Shown: positions 1 through 8,234, counted from the stretch's first letter. The stretch is 17,976 nucleotides of DNA from Lachnospiraceae bacterium (GCA_017461685.1 JAFTXF010000078.1:1-17976); one strand, 5' to 3'. Translations and numbers: made by a program. The notes: generated by a model not told the origin, from the sequence alone.

Positions 1-701
1 GACTCACCTTCACCGGCACTACAATAAATATAACCTGCCATCAGTCTGGCGGATGTAGACTTCACCAGCATATTACGGTATTCATCCTTACCAACTGTCT
101 CACTGGAAGCGGACAAATTTACAATCACATTGGCTCCCGCCAGCCCGTGCCGCAAGGACGGAGACACCGGCACCCATAAATCTTCGCAGATTTCACATGC
201 TACACAAAGCCCCTTTAATGCCCCCTCACGGACCTCAAATAAAATGTCCGCACCAAAAGGCACATATACACCGTCAAATAATATATCCTCTGCCTGCTCA
301 TTGCCCTGAGTAAACATCCTGCCCTCATAAAATTCATTGTACATAGGAATATTGCTCTTAGGCACAAAGCCCAGCACATTTCCCTTGAAAAGTACTGCTG
401 CCACATTATAAAGCTTGCCGGACTTCTCTATCGGCAGACCCACAAAAATCAAGGCTTCCATATCGGCAGTAGCCTTCTTAATGTTTCTCAGGCCCTCAAG
501 TGCTCCTGCAATCAGCAGCTCCTGACTAAACAAATCCTGGCAGGTATAACCTGTAATGCATAACTCCGGCAGCACGATAATACGCGCTTCCTGTTTATAA
601 GCCTCTGAAATCTTTGCAATAATTGCTCCCGTGTTGAATTTTGTATCCGCAACCCTAATTTTAGGGGTAGCCGCTGCCACCTTAATAAATCCGTGCTTCA
701 T
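1..701 (-). CDS. nadE: Glutamine-dependent NAD+ synthetase, N-terminal part (cut by left edge)
   Basis: This is the first 233 codons of a two-domain NAD+ synthetase; the window stops before the C-terminal ATP-pyrophosphatase domain. What is visible is the nitrilase-type glutaminase domain, which releases ammonia from glutamine for amidation of deamido-NAD+. The nitrilase triad is recognisable: Glu46 in LPELCITGY, the Lys of VPKSNIPMYNEFYE, and the Cys of CEICEDLWVP. The full family protein is about 640 residues. The ATG at 701 is preceded by AAAGGG with a 7-nt gap, which fixes the start. The gene lies 131 bp downstream of hslO on the same strand, with no terminator seen between them, so co-transcription is possible. 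The identification is strong from motif order; only the completeness of the gene is unknown. Confidence 0.93.
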   Translation of the reverse strand, partial: MKHGFIKVAAATPKIRVADTKFNTGAIIAKISEAYKQEARIIVLPELCITGYTCQDLFSQELLIAGALEGLRNIKKATADMEALIFVGLPIEKSGKLYNVAAVLFKGNVLGFVPKSNIPMYNEFYEGRMFTQGNEQAEDILFDGVYVPFGADILFEVREGALKGLCVACEICEDLWVPVSPSLRHGLAGANVIVNLSASSETVGKDEYRNMLVKSTSARLMAGYIYCSAGEGE

Positions 702-832
702 ATGCCTGCCCTTTCTTTCCGTCCATTCTCCCTGCCTCCATATTCCGGAAGTACCTGTAAGCCTCTTTGTCCGGTCCTTTTCTCACCGTTTCTGATGATT
801 ATCCCCAGCCTTTTAACAGCGTTCTCAACAGA

Positions 833-1714
833 TTACGCCCGACTCTTCTTATATATCTCCTTTAATTCATCCACTTCAAAGGTATAATTGGTATTGCAGA
901 AATGGCAGTTCACCTCTATAGGCTTGCCATCATTGATCATATCCTGCAGGTCCTTTTTGCCCACACTGATCAGTACCTTTTCCACGCGGCTCTTAGAACA
1001 GTCGCAGTAAAAGCTTACCGGAATTTTGTCTGTGAATTCGATATCAAAGCCATCTAACAGCTTCTCTAAAATCTGCTCCGGAGCAAGTCCCTCGCTCAAT
1101 AGCTTGGTCACAGAATCCACGTCCTTTAAATTAGCTTCCAGCTTGTCAATTACACTGTCCTCTGCAAAAGGCATCAGCTGAATAATAAAACCGCCTGCCT
1201 GTGCCACGGTATAATCCTTGCCAACAAGTACGCCTAATCCTACACTGGAAGGCACCTGTTCACTGGTCGCAAAATAATACGTTAAATCCTCTGCAATTTC
1301 ACTGGTCTGTAATACAGTTTGTCCCACATAAGGCTCCTTTAATCCAAGGTCCTTAATGATATTCATAAAGCCCACGCCCACTGCGCCGGCCACATCTAAC
1401 TTGCCCTTGGCATTTAACGGAAGGTCTACATAAGGGTTATTGGGATATCCCTTTACATGGCCGAAAGCATCTGCAGTCACCGTCATACCCTGTATCGGAC
1501 CGCCTGCGTGTACCTGCAGGGTCAGCACATCCTTCTCTCCCTTTAACATGGTGCCCATCATCACACCTCCGGTCAACAGTCTGCCCAAGGCAGCCGTCAC
1601 TACCGGTGTGGTATTGTGGTGCTGTCTGGCAGCCTCCACCGTTTCTCTGCTGGTGCATGCAAAGGCTCTGATTTGCGCATTTGCAGCAATAGCTCTTACT
1701 ATATAATCACTCAT
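833..1714 (-). CDS. hslO: Hsp33 redox-regulated chaperonin
   Basis: This 293-residue protein is a full-length Hsp33, a cytosolic holdase activated by oxidative unfolding. The C-terminal zinc redox switch is intact: Cys237-Asp-Cys239 (CxC) and Cys270-His-Phe-Cys273 (CxxC). The N-terminal substrate-binding domain carries family segments such as GRLLTGGVMMGTMLKG and the GG-rich QVHAGGPIQGM stretch. Its ATG lies inside the end of the upstream methyltransferase (8-bp ATGAGTGA overlap), and its AAAGGA ribosome site lies within that gene, so translational coupling is likely. In the family, reduced cysteines bind zinc and oxidation releases it, exposing the client surface; that is family knowledge rather than something seen here. 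I see no anomaly in length or composition. Confidence 0.97.
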   Translation of the reverse strand: MSDYIVRAIAANAQIRAFACTSRETVEAARQHHNTTPVVTAALGRLLTGGVMMGTMLKGEKDVLTLQVHAGGPIQGMTVTADAFGHVKGYPNNPYVDLPLNAKGKLDVAGAVGVGFMNIIKDLGLKEPYVGQTVLQTSEIAEDLTYYFATSEQVPSSVGLGVLVGKDYTVAQAGGFIIQLMPFAEDSVIDKLEANLKDVDSVTKLLSEGLAPEQILEKLLDGFDIEFTDKIPVSFYCDCSKSRVEKVLISVGKKDLQDMINDGKPIEVNCHFCNTNYTFEVDELKEIYKKSRA

Positions 1715-2549
1715 ATTTTTTTCCTTTCTCCCGGCATACCATAAGGACGCGCTCCGTCACTTCCGTTACTTCACCCTCTGTATCTGCATCCATAGCACAT
1801 ACAAATTCCAGCCCCGCTTCTGCCGCAAAACGCAACATTTCCTGCAAATCGTAACCTCTTTGAAAATGCGTCTCTTGAAAACGACGGAAAAATTGCTCTT
1901 CCTCTTCCATATCTCCGTCTTCTTTCACAAAAACCGTCAAATCGTACTCATTGATGCGGCTTTCTTCGTCATAAAAATTCTCCCAAATAAAGCTGCAATC
2001 CTCGCGATTTTCCGCAATAGTAGTATCACCGATGACCTCTCGGTATTTATAATCGGTATTAAAGTCAAAAATAAACAAGCCCTTCGGAAACAGGTAATTA
2101 TTGACCCTCTTAAAAGTCTCAATAACTTCCTCATCCTCCAGTACATAATTAATACTGTCACATACGCATATCACGGTACCTACCGTACAATAAAGCTCCA
2201 GCTCACGCATATCCTGACACAAGTACATAATGTCATGGCCGGACTCCTCCTGCTTCTCCATGGCTATCTGCAACATATCATAGGACATATCGATGCCCAT
2301 CATATCGTATCCCGCCTCTGCCATAAGCTCCGTAAGTGTCCCGGTGCCGCAGCCTAAATCCAGTATCAAATCACGTTCACTGGTAAGTGCCAACTCCTCT
2401 TCAGACAGGCCTGTCCTGTCCGCCTCATTACTCTTTTTAGAAATACCGTATGTGTCTATTATCTTCGAAAGACGCTCACACCATACCCGGTACGGTGTGG
2501 CGTCCATAAATTCATCATATACTTCTGCAAAATCTGTATAGCTTTCCAT
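1707..2549 (-). CDS. Class I SAM-dependent methyltransferase
   Basis: This 280-residue protein has a Rossmann-type methyltransferase core. Motif I is LDLGCGTG at residues 63-70. It is followed by an acidic motif II region (MMGIDMSYDML, about 83-93) and by DMRELE (about 113-118). The N-terminal YTDFAEVYDEFMD segment is typical of this Methyltransf_25-like group in Clostridia. The substrate is not evident; the acidic insert (about 205-220) gives no clue. The start ATG at 2549 has a GGAG site 6 nt upstream. The last eight bases overlap the hslO start, so the two are very probably co-translated. A small-molecule or protein substrate are both possible, and linkage to Hsp33 does not prove a role in redox stress. 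Confidence 0.88.
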   Translation of the reverse strand: MESYTDFAEVYDEFMDATPYRVWCERLSKIIDTYGISKKSNEADRTGLSEEELALTSERDLILDLGCGTGTLTELMAEAGYDMMGIDMSYDMLQIAMEKQEESGHDIMYLCQDMRELELYCTVGTVICVCDSINYVLEDEEVIETFKRVNNYLFPKGLFIFDFNTDYKYREVIGDTTIAENREDCSFIWENFYDEESRINEYDLTVFVKEDGDMEEEEQFFRRFQETHFQRGYDLQEMLRFAAEAGLEFVCAMDADTEGEVTEVTERVLMVCREKGKKYE

Positions 2550-2620
2550 AGAAAACTCCGTTCTCTGTCATCGTTTACTGCAAGACCCGCAGGCCTCCGG
2601 CTTCACTTACCTGGTCAAAA

Positions 2621-3460
2621 TCATTCCACTGCAAATCTCTGATTGAACTTATCCAGCCAAAGTGCTGCCACAATACCCACTGCCAGACAAATCACATTTA
2701 CCAGGCAGCTTGTAACAGATGCCGCAAAGCTTGCAAACGGAATAATCATAACCGTTGCAGCGATTACCACACCTACGATTGCATGAAATGCAACAGAATA
2801 ATGATGCTTAAATAAAGTATCAATAGCCTTGGCAAAAAGAATCACGGTTGCCAGACCGCCGATACCGCCCGGTATCAATACTGCAAAATCCAGATGTCCG
2901 ATACCGTCTACAAAAGGCTCGTATAAGCCCAGTGGCATCAGCAATGTAGAAAAGCTCATACCCGGTGCAATCACGCTTAACGCCAGACAGCAGCCGCAGA
3001 AAATATACCACATAAAATTCGGTGTGATTTCTACGGAGAAAATCTGCAGGCTGATTAACAGTGCAAATACAAGCACCATAGCAATCCCCATAGATACAAA
3101 AGAGGCCATGCTTCTGCCCTGCTCCCCTGCTTCTCTGAACAGGGACGGCAGCATACCGCCAATTAATCCCACAAAAAGGCATACCGAAGGCTCCGGATAT
3201 TTTTCCAGGAAGAAAGAAAGCACATTGGCAATGCCAAGGAATCCAATCACACCACCGATACCTACCGGTATCAGCTTTGGTACATGAGTCTTAAACTTAC
3301 GGAACGGGTCTGCCAAAAACTCCATAATGGTCTTGTAAATACCAAAAATAACGCAAAGCACACCGCCTGAAATACCCGGCAATACTGCACCCAGACCAAT
3401 CAAAGCGCCCTGAAGTACTTTAATTAAAAATCTTGTCAAAGAAAAATTATTCTGTTTCAT
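2621..3460 (-). CDS. popT: DUF368 family polyprenyl-phosphate transporter (PopT)
   Basis: This is a very hydrophobic protein of 279 residues with about eight or more membrane segments and two related PGxS motifs, LPGISGG (residues 27-33) and APGMSFS (165-171). That pattern is the hallmark of DUF368 and suggests an inverted repeat. The family has been described as PopT, which moves undecaprenyl phosphate back across the membrane so the carrier can be reused for peptidoglycan and other wall polymers. I chose the ATG at 3460, preceded by AAGAGG with about 5 nt spacing. The in-frame GTG at 3466 overlaps that ribosome site and is unlikely to be used. The gene starts 9 bp after hisC ends. Its presence in a unit that begins with a cell-wall lysozyme fits an envelope role, although the other genes are unrelated. 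Confidence 0.88.
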   Translation of the reverse strand: MKQNNFSLTRFLIKVLQGALIGLGAVLPGISGGVLCVIFGIYKTIMEFLADPFRKFKTHVPKLIPVGIGGVIGFLGIANVLSFFLEKYPEPSVCLFVGLIGGMLPSLFREAGEQGRSMASFVSMGIAMVLVFALLISLQIFSVEITPNFMWYIFCGCCLALSVIAPGMSFSTLLMPLGLYEPFVDGIGHLDFAVLIPGGIGGLATVILFAKAIDTLFKHHYSVAFHAIVGVVIAATVMIIPFASFAASVTSCLVNVICLAVGIVAALWLDKFNQRFAVE

Positions 3461-3469
3461 AAACACCTC

Positions 3470-4528
3470 TTAATTTTGTTGTAAATATGTCTTTAGAAAG
3501 TCAATTAACGCCTGCATCTGTTCATCCGTGCCCACCGTAATACGCAGATAATTGTCAATGCGCGGCTTCTTAAAGTATCTGACATAAATGTCCTGCTCTC
3601 TGAGCGCCTGATAAATCTGCTCTGCCGGCACCCGTTCATGGGTTGCAAAAATAAAATTCGCATAAGAATCCGGAAAACGAAAACCAAGCTTACGAAGCTC
3701 CTCCTTGGTCCACTCTCTTGTCGCAATAATTTTGTCAGTTGTCTCTTTAAAATATGCACCGTCCTTCACACAGGCAATACCTGCTGCCAGACTCGGTCGG
3801 TTCATGGTGTAAGAATTAAAGGAAAACTTGGCGTCATTTAAATACCCAATCAGTTTCTTACTGCCGAATGCGAAACCGATACGCATACCAGCCAAAGCTC
3901 TGGACTTGGAAAAAGTCTGAACTACCAGTAAATTCTCGTATTTGTCCACCAAAGGCAGTGCACTTACACCCCCGAAATCCACATAAGCTTCGTCTGCGAT
4001 TACCACTACATCCGGATTGGCTGCAACGATTTCCTCGATGTGCTCCAGACTCTCTAACACGCCGGTAGGGGCATTCGGATTCGGAAATACAATACCGCCG
4101 TTTGGCTGCTTGTAATCCTCTATGCGAAGCTGAAACTGCTCATCCAAAGCACAGGTCCGATACGGAATGTAATATAAATCGGCCCACACATCATAAAAAG
4201 AGTACGTAATATCCGGAAATAAAATCGGCTTGTCACTGTTAAAAAAGGTTAAAAACGCCATGGCCAGCACATCATCACTGCCAACGCCCACAAAAACCTG
4301 TTCCTTCGACATGCCGTAAGCCTCGCCAATAGCCTCAATGAGACCGGATGCTGTAGGGTCCGGATAAAGCCGCATATCCCCCGTTTCCAGTGTCTGAAGG
4401 GCCTTATAGACCCCCGGTGCAGGCGGATAAGGGCACTCATTTGTATTTAATTTAATCATGTTCGGTCGGTTCGGCTGCTCGCCCGGAACATAGGGAACCA
4501 CCTTACGTACATTTGCTTCAAAACTCAT
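3470..4528 (-). CDS. hisC: Histidinol-phosphate aminotransferase (class I/II PLP enzyme)
   Basis: This 352-residue protein has the length and motifs of HisC, which converts histidinol phosphate and 2-oxoglutarate to imidazole acetol phosphate and glutamate (or the reverse). The PLP-anchoring lysine is Lys208 in TFSKSRALAGMRIGFA, with the phosphate-binding Arg216 in the same motif. Other landmarks are KLNTNECP (26-33), NPNAPTG (150-156; the usual HisC form is NPNNPTG) and IADEAYVDF (177-185). No other his gene is in view, so this is an orphan copy; a broader aromatic aminotransferase role is possible. An AAGGA site lies about 13 nt before the ATG, longer than usual. It is followed 9 bp later by popT. 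Confidence 0.87.
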   Translation of the reverse strand: MSFEANVRKVVPYVPGEQPNRPNMIKLNTNECPYPPAPGVYKALQTLETGDMRLYPDPTASGLIEAIGEAYGMSKEQVFVGVGSDDVLAMAFLTFFNSDKPILFPDITYSFYDVWADLYYIPYRTCALDEQFQLRIEDYKQPNGGIVFPNPNAPTGVLESLEHIEEIVAANPDVVVIADEAYVDFGGVSALPLVDKYENLLVVQTFSKSRALAGMRIGFAFGSKKLIGYLNDAKFSFNSYTMNRPSLAAGIACVKDGAYFKETTDKIIATREWTKEELRKLGFRFPDSYANFIFATHERVPAEQIYQALREQDIYVRYFKKPRIDNYLRITVGTDEQMQALIDFLKTYLQQN

Positions 4529-4661
4529 TTTATTGTACCATTCCTTTGTCTAAAACTTATGCTGTCTTTTCCCCTTCATGAGCCAATCTGATGACCGGCA
4601 TTCTGCTACTGCAAAAGCCTGCAGCATATCCTCGGCCCAACAGTTGCAACAATTCGGCTGC

Positions 4662-5768
4662 CTACCACTCCTTCAGAGAAATACTTATATTGGTATCTCC
4701 TGCAATACCGGCCACGCTGCCGCCATGGGAATACTGCCATACTGCAAATTCGTACGGAAATTCCATGGTTCCGTCGGTTTCACACACCCAGAAATCGTAA
4801 TTGGCCAGCTGCTCTGCATCCAAAAGTCCGGTAAATGTCTCTTCCTCTCCATAAACCATCGGAATATAACCGGCCTCCTTTATACGCTCACAAAAAGCAA
4901 TACAAACCGCTGTGCGTTCTTCCACTGTCAAAGCGTCCTGTCTGGCCTTCTGTCCCTGAACCCGCTCAATATCAATGGCAACCGGATAGCTGATGTCATA
5001 CCCCTGTAAATGCTCAAGCACCAGCTCTGCTTCCTCCAATGCTTCTTCCACAGTAAGGGCCTGACTGAAGAAATAAGCCCCCACTTCAATGCCTGCGGCC
5101 AATGCACCCTTTACATTCTGATGAAAGTTCTCATCCTCGATTAAAGTACCTTTGCTGCCATAGCCTCTGCAGCCCACACGGATAAAAGCATATTCTACGC
5201 CATCCGCAGCAACCTTGGTCCAATCAACCGTTTTCTGATATTTGGACACATCAATGCCTTTTTGGGAGGCAACCTGCCCGTCCTTTATGTACCGGTATTC
5301 ACCGTCTGCTGATATTTCAATCTCATTCATCGAAACTGTATTGGCCGAAAGCTCTCCCTCTTCTTCCAGCGGTTCGGATGCTTCTGAAGATTCCACCGCA
5401 GCCCTTTCTTCTGTAGAGTCCGTAGGCTCCGTCGCCTCTGTACCTTCCGTACCGGCCACAGAATCTGACAATAATCCGTTCAAAATATCCTCAGCACTTA
5501 CATTGGCCTCCAGATTCTCTCTGATGCTGTCTAAAACCTCCTGACGCCCTTCCTCTCTGGCATCCTGCAAAGCCTCGCCGGTCACACCATTCTCTGAAGA
5601 TATTCCCGATTCCTCTGTGTCCTGCATGGCGCCGGATGATTGGCCGTTGCCTGCCGGCTTGTAGTCATCTGCCCAGCTCAAATAACAAAGCCCTGCTCCC
5701 GCAATGACAGCCACCACCAGCAAAAGTACAACCATAATCAGTAAATAATTGTTAGTTTTTTTATCCAT
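4662..5768 (-). CDS. Membrane-anchored GH25 lysozyme (N-acetylmuramidase)
   Basis: This is a 368-residue protein in three parts. Residues 1-30 are a short positively charged N-terminus and one membrane helix (about 9-30), with no obvious cleavage site, so it is probably a signal anchor. Residues 31-150 are a low-complexity linker rich in Glu, Ser and Thr. Residues 171-368 are a glycoside hydrolase family 25 domain starting at GIDVSKYQ. The GH25 acidic residues are present: Asp173 and the Asp266-x-Glu268 pair in VAIDIERV; the C-terminal block ends with FAVWQYSHGG and a Ser/Ile-rich tail. It should cut the beta-1,4 bond after N-acetylmuramic acid, acting at the outer membrane face. The start has GAGGAA about 4 nt upstream. 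It appears to be the first gene of the minus-strand unit that continues to nadE. Confidence 0.9.
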   Translation of the reverse strand: MDKKTNNYLLIMVVLLLVVAVIAGAGLCYLSWADDYKPAGNGQSSGAMQDTEESGISSENGVTGEALQDAREEGRQEVLDSIRENLEANVSAEDILNGLLSDSVAGTEGTEATEPTDSTEERAAVESSEASEPLEEEGELSANTVSMNEIEISADGEYRYIKDGQVASQKGIDVSKYQKTVDWTKVAADGVEYAFIRVGCRGYGSKGTLIEDENFHQNVKGALAAGIEVGAYFFSQALTVEEALEEAELVLEHLQGYDISYPVAIDIERVQGQKARQDALTVEERTAVCIAFCERIKEAGYIPMVYGEEETFTGLLDAEQLANYDFWVCETDGTMEFPYEFAVWQYSHGGSVAGIAGDTNISISLKEW

Positions 5769-5816
5769 AAGTTCCTCGTAATCATTGTAATCTATGCTAT
5801 ATGCATACTTATTAGA

Positions 5817-5825
5817 ATTTTAACA
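5817..5825 (-). promoter_or_regulatory. Candidate extended -10 promoter of the GH25-to-nadE unit
   Basis: Read on the minus strand, TGTTAAAAT is a TGn-extended -10 element. It would start RNA about 40 nt before the GH25 ATG. The -35 position (TGGATT) matches consensus poorly. The region is AT-rich, so other hexamers are possible. Confidence 0.35.
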
Positions 5826-5884
5826 CAATATTTAACATTAATCCATAGGAAATTTGAAAAAAACAGAATAACGGGTGTATTTGG

Positions 5885-5932
5885 CGCAAACGGATATTGG
5901 CCGCCGGTACACATCCTTGCGGAGCGTTTTTT
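5885..5932 (+). other. Bulged hairpin followed by a T6 run in an intergenic region
   Basis: On the plus strand, CGCAA (5885-5889) plus GGAT (5892-5895) can pair with ATCC (5913-5916) plus TTGCG (5917-5921), giving nine pairs with a 2-nt bulge. GAGCG and six Ts (5927-5932) follow. No plus-strand gene precedes it, so its role as a terminator or the end of a small RNA is only a possibility. Confidence 0.3.
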
Positions 5933-5964
5933 ATCACGCAGGAATGAGTACTTTCCTATGTGAC

Positions 5965-5999
5965 GAAAAACAGCACCGCCCGTTTCTGAGTAGTGCTGT
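5965..5999 (-). terminator. Intrinsic terminator after the nucleotidyltransferase gene
   Basis: On the minus strand, ACAGCAC (5993-5999) pairs with GTGCTGT (5970-5976), closing a 16-nt loop, and is followed directly by TTTTTC. It lies 23 bp past the stop of the sugar nucleotidyltransferase gene. It should isolate the kinase/nucleotidyltransferase operon from the GH25 gene. Confidence 0.7.
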
Positions 6000-6021
6000 A
6001 ATATCTTTCTATATATACTGC

Positions 6022-6939
6022 TTACCAGAGCTGCTTTGGATACACGCCCTGTGCCTTTAACGCGGCAATTGCCTCTACAACCTTTTCCTTGTCCTCTTTG
6101 TAAGTAACGCCGAACCATTTATCTTTGGACTGCAGTACCTTTACCTCAGCCTTATCTGCCTTTAATAACTGCTGTACTACTGTCGGCAGGAAAAACTCGC
6201 TCTTTAAAGGATTGCCCGGCATTTCCTCTGTAAGGAACTTGTCAAAAGAAGTCTCCAGTTCTTTCATAATGCTGTTCTTAAAGCCCCAAAGATTCATGGA
6301 CACTATGCTCTCCGGAGAAATATCTGTCCAGGTTTCTCCGTCCTCTTCCAGATACGCTGCACCTTCACCACGCTTTACAATCTTGGTTCTTTCCACGATT
6401 TCCTGCAAATAATCCTGCTCATCCGCCTGACAAACGCCCCTGGATACGGAGCCGTTTTCTGTCAGTGTATTGCTAAGCACATAGCCTACCATAGCATGGG
6501 AATTTGCTTTTTCCTCACTGTCATCTAACAGGGCTGTGTAAATCTTTTCAAAGGCTTCACGGCCATAATAATCGTCTGCGTTAATTACTGCAAAAGGGCC
6601 GTCGATATAATCCTTACAGCACAAAATAGCATGTCCGGTGCCCCAAGGCTTCTGTCTGCCCTCAGGCAGTGTAAACTTCTCAGGAATTTTGTAAACCTCC
6701 TGAAAAACATATTCCACTTCTACAATTTTGGAAATTCTGTCGCCAACCTTTTCCTTGAAATCCTTCTCGATTTCCTTTTTGATAATAAAAACAACCTTTT
6801 CAAAGCCTGCACGTACCGCGTCAAAGATGGAAAAGTCAATAATAATATGCCCCTGCTCATCCACAGAATCAATCTGCTTTAATCCGCCGTAACGACTGCC
6901 CATACCAGCTGCCATAATTACTAATACCGGTTTTTTCAT
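6022..6939 (-). CDS. Sugar-1-phosphate nucleotidyltransferase (NTP_transferase family)
   Basis: This 305-residue protein begins with the nucleotidyltransferase signature MAAGMGSRYGGLKQ (residues 9-22, with Gly-rich loop and Lys21). GTGHA follows at 100-104 and the metal-binding NADDYYG at 120-126. It should join a sugar-1-phosphate to a nucleoside triphosphate, releasing pyrophosphate. The gene sits 92 bp downstream of a NahK-like kinase, so HexNAc-1-phosphate with UTP is the best guess for its substrates; this is inference. I chose the ATG at 6939 (MKKPVLVIMAAG) because the fold starts there and an AGGAG lies 11 nt upstream. An in-frame ATG at 6963 has no ribosome site. Other members act on glucose-1-P or mannose-1-P, so the sugar is not proven. 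Confidence 0.88.
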   Translation of the reverse strand: MKKPVLVIMAAGMGSRYGGLKQIDSVDEQGHIIIDFSIFDAVRAGFEKVVFIIKKEIEKDFKEKVGDRISKIVEVEYVFQEVYKIPEKFTLPEGRQKPWGTGHAILCCKDYIDGPFAVINADDYYGREAFEKIYTALLDDSEEKANSHAMVGYVLSNTLTENGSVSRGVCQADEQDYLQEIVERTKIVKRGEGAAYLEEDGETWTDISPESIVSMNLWGFKNSIMKELETSFDKFLTEEMPGNPLKSEFFLPTVVQQLLKADKAEVKVLQSKDKWFGVTYKEDKEKVVEAIAALKAQGVYPKQLW

Positions 6940-7031
6940 AGTCCCATACACTCCTGTTATCATAATTACTATCTGATCATTTTAAATTCGTCCGTATGCT
7001 GTAAATAGAATGCTTTTTTTACATCAACATC

Positions 7032-8102
7032 TTATTCGCTGCACAGTTTTAACATTTCCTCTTCTTTGGCTGCAATGTCAGCTACCAGCTTAAACTGATT
7101 TCTGGCACGGTCCAGATTATGATGCTCTCTGTGAATCTTAAAATAGGTATCACCATTTAAGTAATCAGTCAGGAAACGGATACCGCATTCATAAGTCAAA
7201 AGCTTTACAGAGAACGGTAAAAGCTTCAGTTCTTCCTCAGTCAGGCTATCCTTCATCTCTGTCAGATAACCCTTTGCAAAAGATTCAAAAGTTTTGATAT
7301 CAAAAGAAACCTTGCTCAAGTCTGTTTCATCCTCTGCTGCGGTAGAACCGCCGATTCTAAGTGCATCACCGAAATCATACAGCATACTGCCGGGCATTAC
7401 GGTATCTAAGTCGATCACACAAACTGCCTCTCCGGTTACCTCGTCAAAAAGAATATTGTTAATCTTGGTATCATTGTGAGTAACACGCATCGGGATCTTA
7501 CCGGCTTCTATGCCTTCCACTACCTTGCCGGCAAACTCTGCCTGCTCTAATGCAAACTTGATTTCCTCCTGTACAGATTCCTTTCGGCCTGCTCTGTTCT
7601 CTTCGATTGCAAGCTTTAATGCCTCCACACGCTTCGGTGTGTTGTGGAAATCCGGAATGGTCTCATGTAAAATCTCAACCGGGAAATCGCTGAGCATTTT
7701 CTGGAAACGGCCGAATCCCAGACCTGCCTGATATAAATCCTCGTAAGTCTTGTCATTTTCGATACTCTTGGTATGCTCGATAAATCTGTACATACGGAAC
7801 ACATTATTCTCATCATGCTTATAGCAGTTCTTGCCATCCAAGGTCTTGATCACTGTCAAGGTTTCTCTTTCAGGGTCACCGCCTGCTGCCAAAATCTTCT
7901 TTCCTAAAAAAGCAGTAACATTTTCGATATTTTCCATTAATTCGTCCGGATTTTTGAAAATGCTGGTATTGATTCTCTGCAAGATACATCTCGGCGATTC
8001 TACGCAATATGTATCATTAATGTGACCGTTGCCGTAAGGTACGATGCTGGTAGGCACCAGGAACTTATTCACTATCTCATTTAAATTGATTGAAATATTC
8101 AT
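7032..8102 (-). CDS. nahK: NahK-like N-acetylhexosamine 1-kinase (APH-fold)
   Basis: This 356-residue protein has the aminoglycoside-phosphotransferase fold. It resembles, from memory, the Bifidobacterium N-acetylhexosamine 1-kinase along its whole length. Shared features are PYGNGHINDTY (22-32), INTSIF (44-49), FIEHT (107-111), the catalytic loop THNDTKINNIL (208-218, Asp211), the metal-binding IDLDTVMPGSM (230-240), YDFGDALR (242-249), STAAEDETDLSKV (253-265) and LLTYECGIRFL (301-311). The predicted reaction is ATP-dependent phosphorylation of GlcNAc or GalNAc at C1. It is the first gene of a two-gene unit with the nucleotidyltransferase. Its ATG has AGGAG 5 nt upstream. A divergent AraC regulator is the likely controller. 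No lacto-N-biose phosphorylase is present in the window, unlike in the bifidobacterial cluster. Confidence 0.9.
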   Translation of the reverse strand: MNISINLNEIVNKFLVPTSIVPYGNGHINDTYCVESPRCILQRINTSIFKNPDELMENIENVTAFLGKKILAAGGDPERETLTVIKTLDGKNCYKHDENNVFRMYRFIEHTKSIENDKTYEDLYQAGLGFGRFQKMLSDFPVEILHETIPDFHNTPKRVEALKLAIEENRAGRKESVQEEIKFALEQAEFAGKVVEGIEAGKIPMRVTHNDTKINNILFDEVTGEAVCVIDLDTVMPGSMLYDFGDALRIGGSTAAEDETDLSKVSFDIKTFESFAKGYLTEMKDSLTEEELKLLPFSVKLLTYECGIRFLTDYLNGDTYFKIHREHHNLDRARNQFKLVADIAAKEEEMLKLCSE

Positions 8103-8131
8103 ATCTTCTCCTTTTGTTACTTTTATATTTT

Positions 8132-8174
8132 AAAATACGTCTTCCCTTTTTGTCTCATTTATGATAATATCATA
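8132..8174 (-). promoter_or_regulatory. Candidate kinase-operon promoter with adjacent palindrome
   Basis: On the minus strand GAGACA, 17 nt, then TTAAAA gives a weak -35/-10 pair upstream of the kinase ATG at 8102. Just upstream of this -35 lies a 15-bp perfect palindrome, TATGATA-A-TATCATA (8160-8174), where an activator would be expected to bind. A weak promoter plus a dyad in this position suggests positive control, but no binding protein is known. Confidence 0.35.
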
Positions 8175-8192
8175 TCGGAACTAAAAACATAT

Positions 8193-8234
8193 GTCCATAT
8201 TATAAAAGGCCATGTGTATATAATTTTAGTCCAT
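8193..8234 (+). promoter_or_regulatory. Candidate promoter and GTCCAT direct repeat upstream of the AraC gene
   Basis: TATAAT at 8219-8224 is a perfect -10 hexamer, but no good -35 stands 16-18 bp before it. GTCCAT occurs at 8193-8198 and again at 8229-8234 (36 bp apart), each followed by an A/T-rich stretch. Such direct repeats flanking the -10 could be sites of the divergent AraC regulator. The evidence is suggestive only. Confidence 0.3.

Noticed and set aside
702..832. Possible tiny minus-strand frame beginning near the nadE leader (MDGKKGQ...)
   Set aside because: It ends after about 13 codons, overlaps the nadE ribosome site and start, and has no recognisable product.
1860..2357. A 165-codon plus-strand open frame
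   Set aside because: It lies antisense to the SAM methyltransferase, whose motif I and start are clear; no ribosome site or known motif supports it.
3461..3466. GTG start giving PopT two extra residues
   Set aside because: The GTG overlaps the AAGAGG ribosome site; the ATG at 3460 is correctly spaced.
4529..4661. Possible short peptide frame or terminator between GH25 and hisC
   Set aside because: The short frame lacks proper ribosome-site spacing, and the CTGCA/TGCAG hairpin has no T-tract.
5242..5544. A Ser-rich 100-codon plus-strand frame
   Set aside because: It mirrors the acidic low-complexity linker of the GH25 gene and is an artefact of that codon composition.
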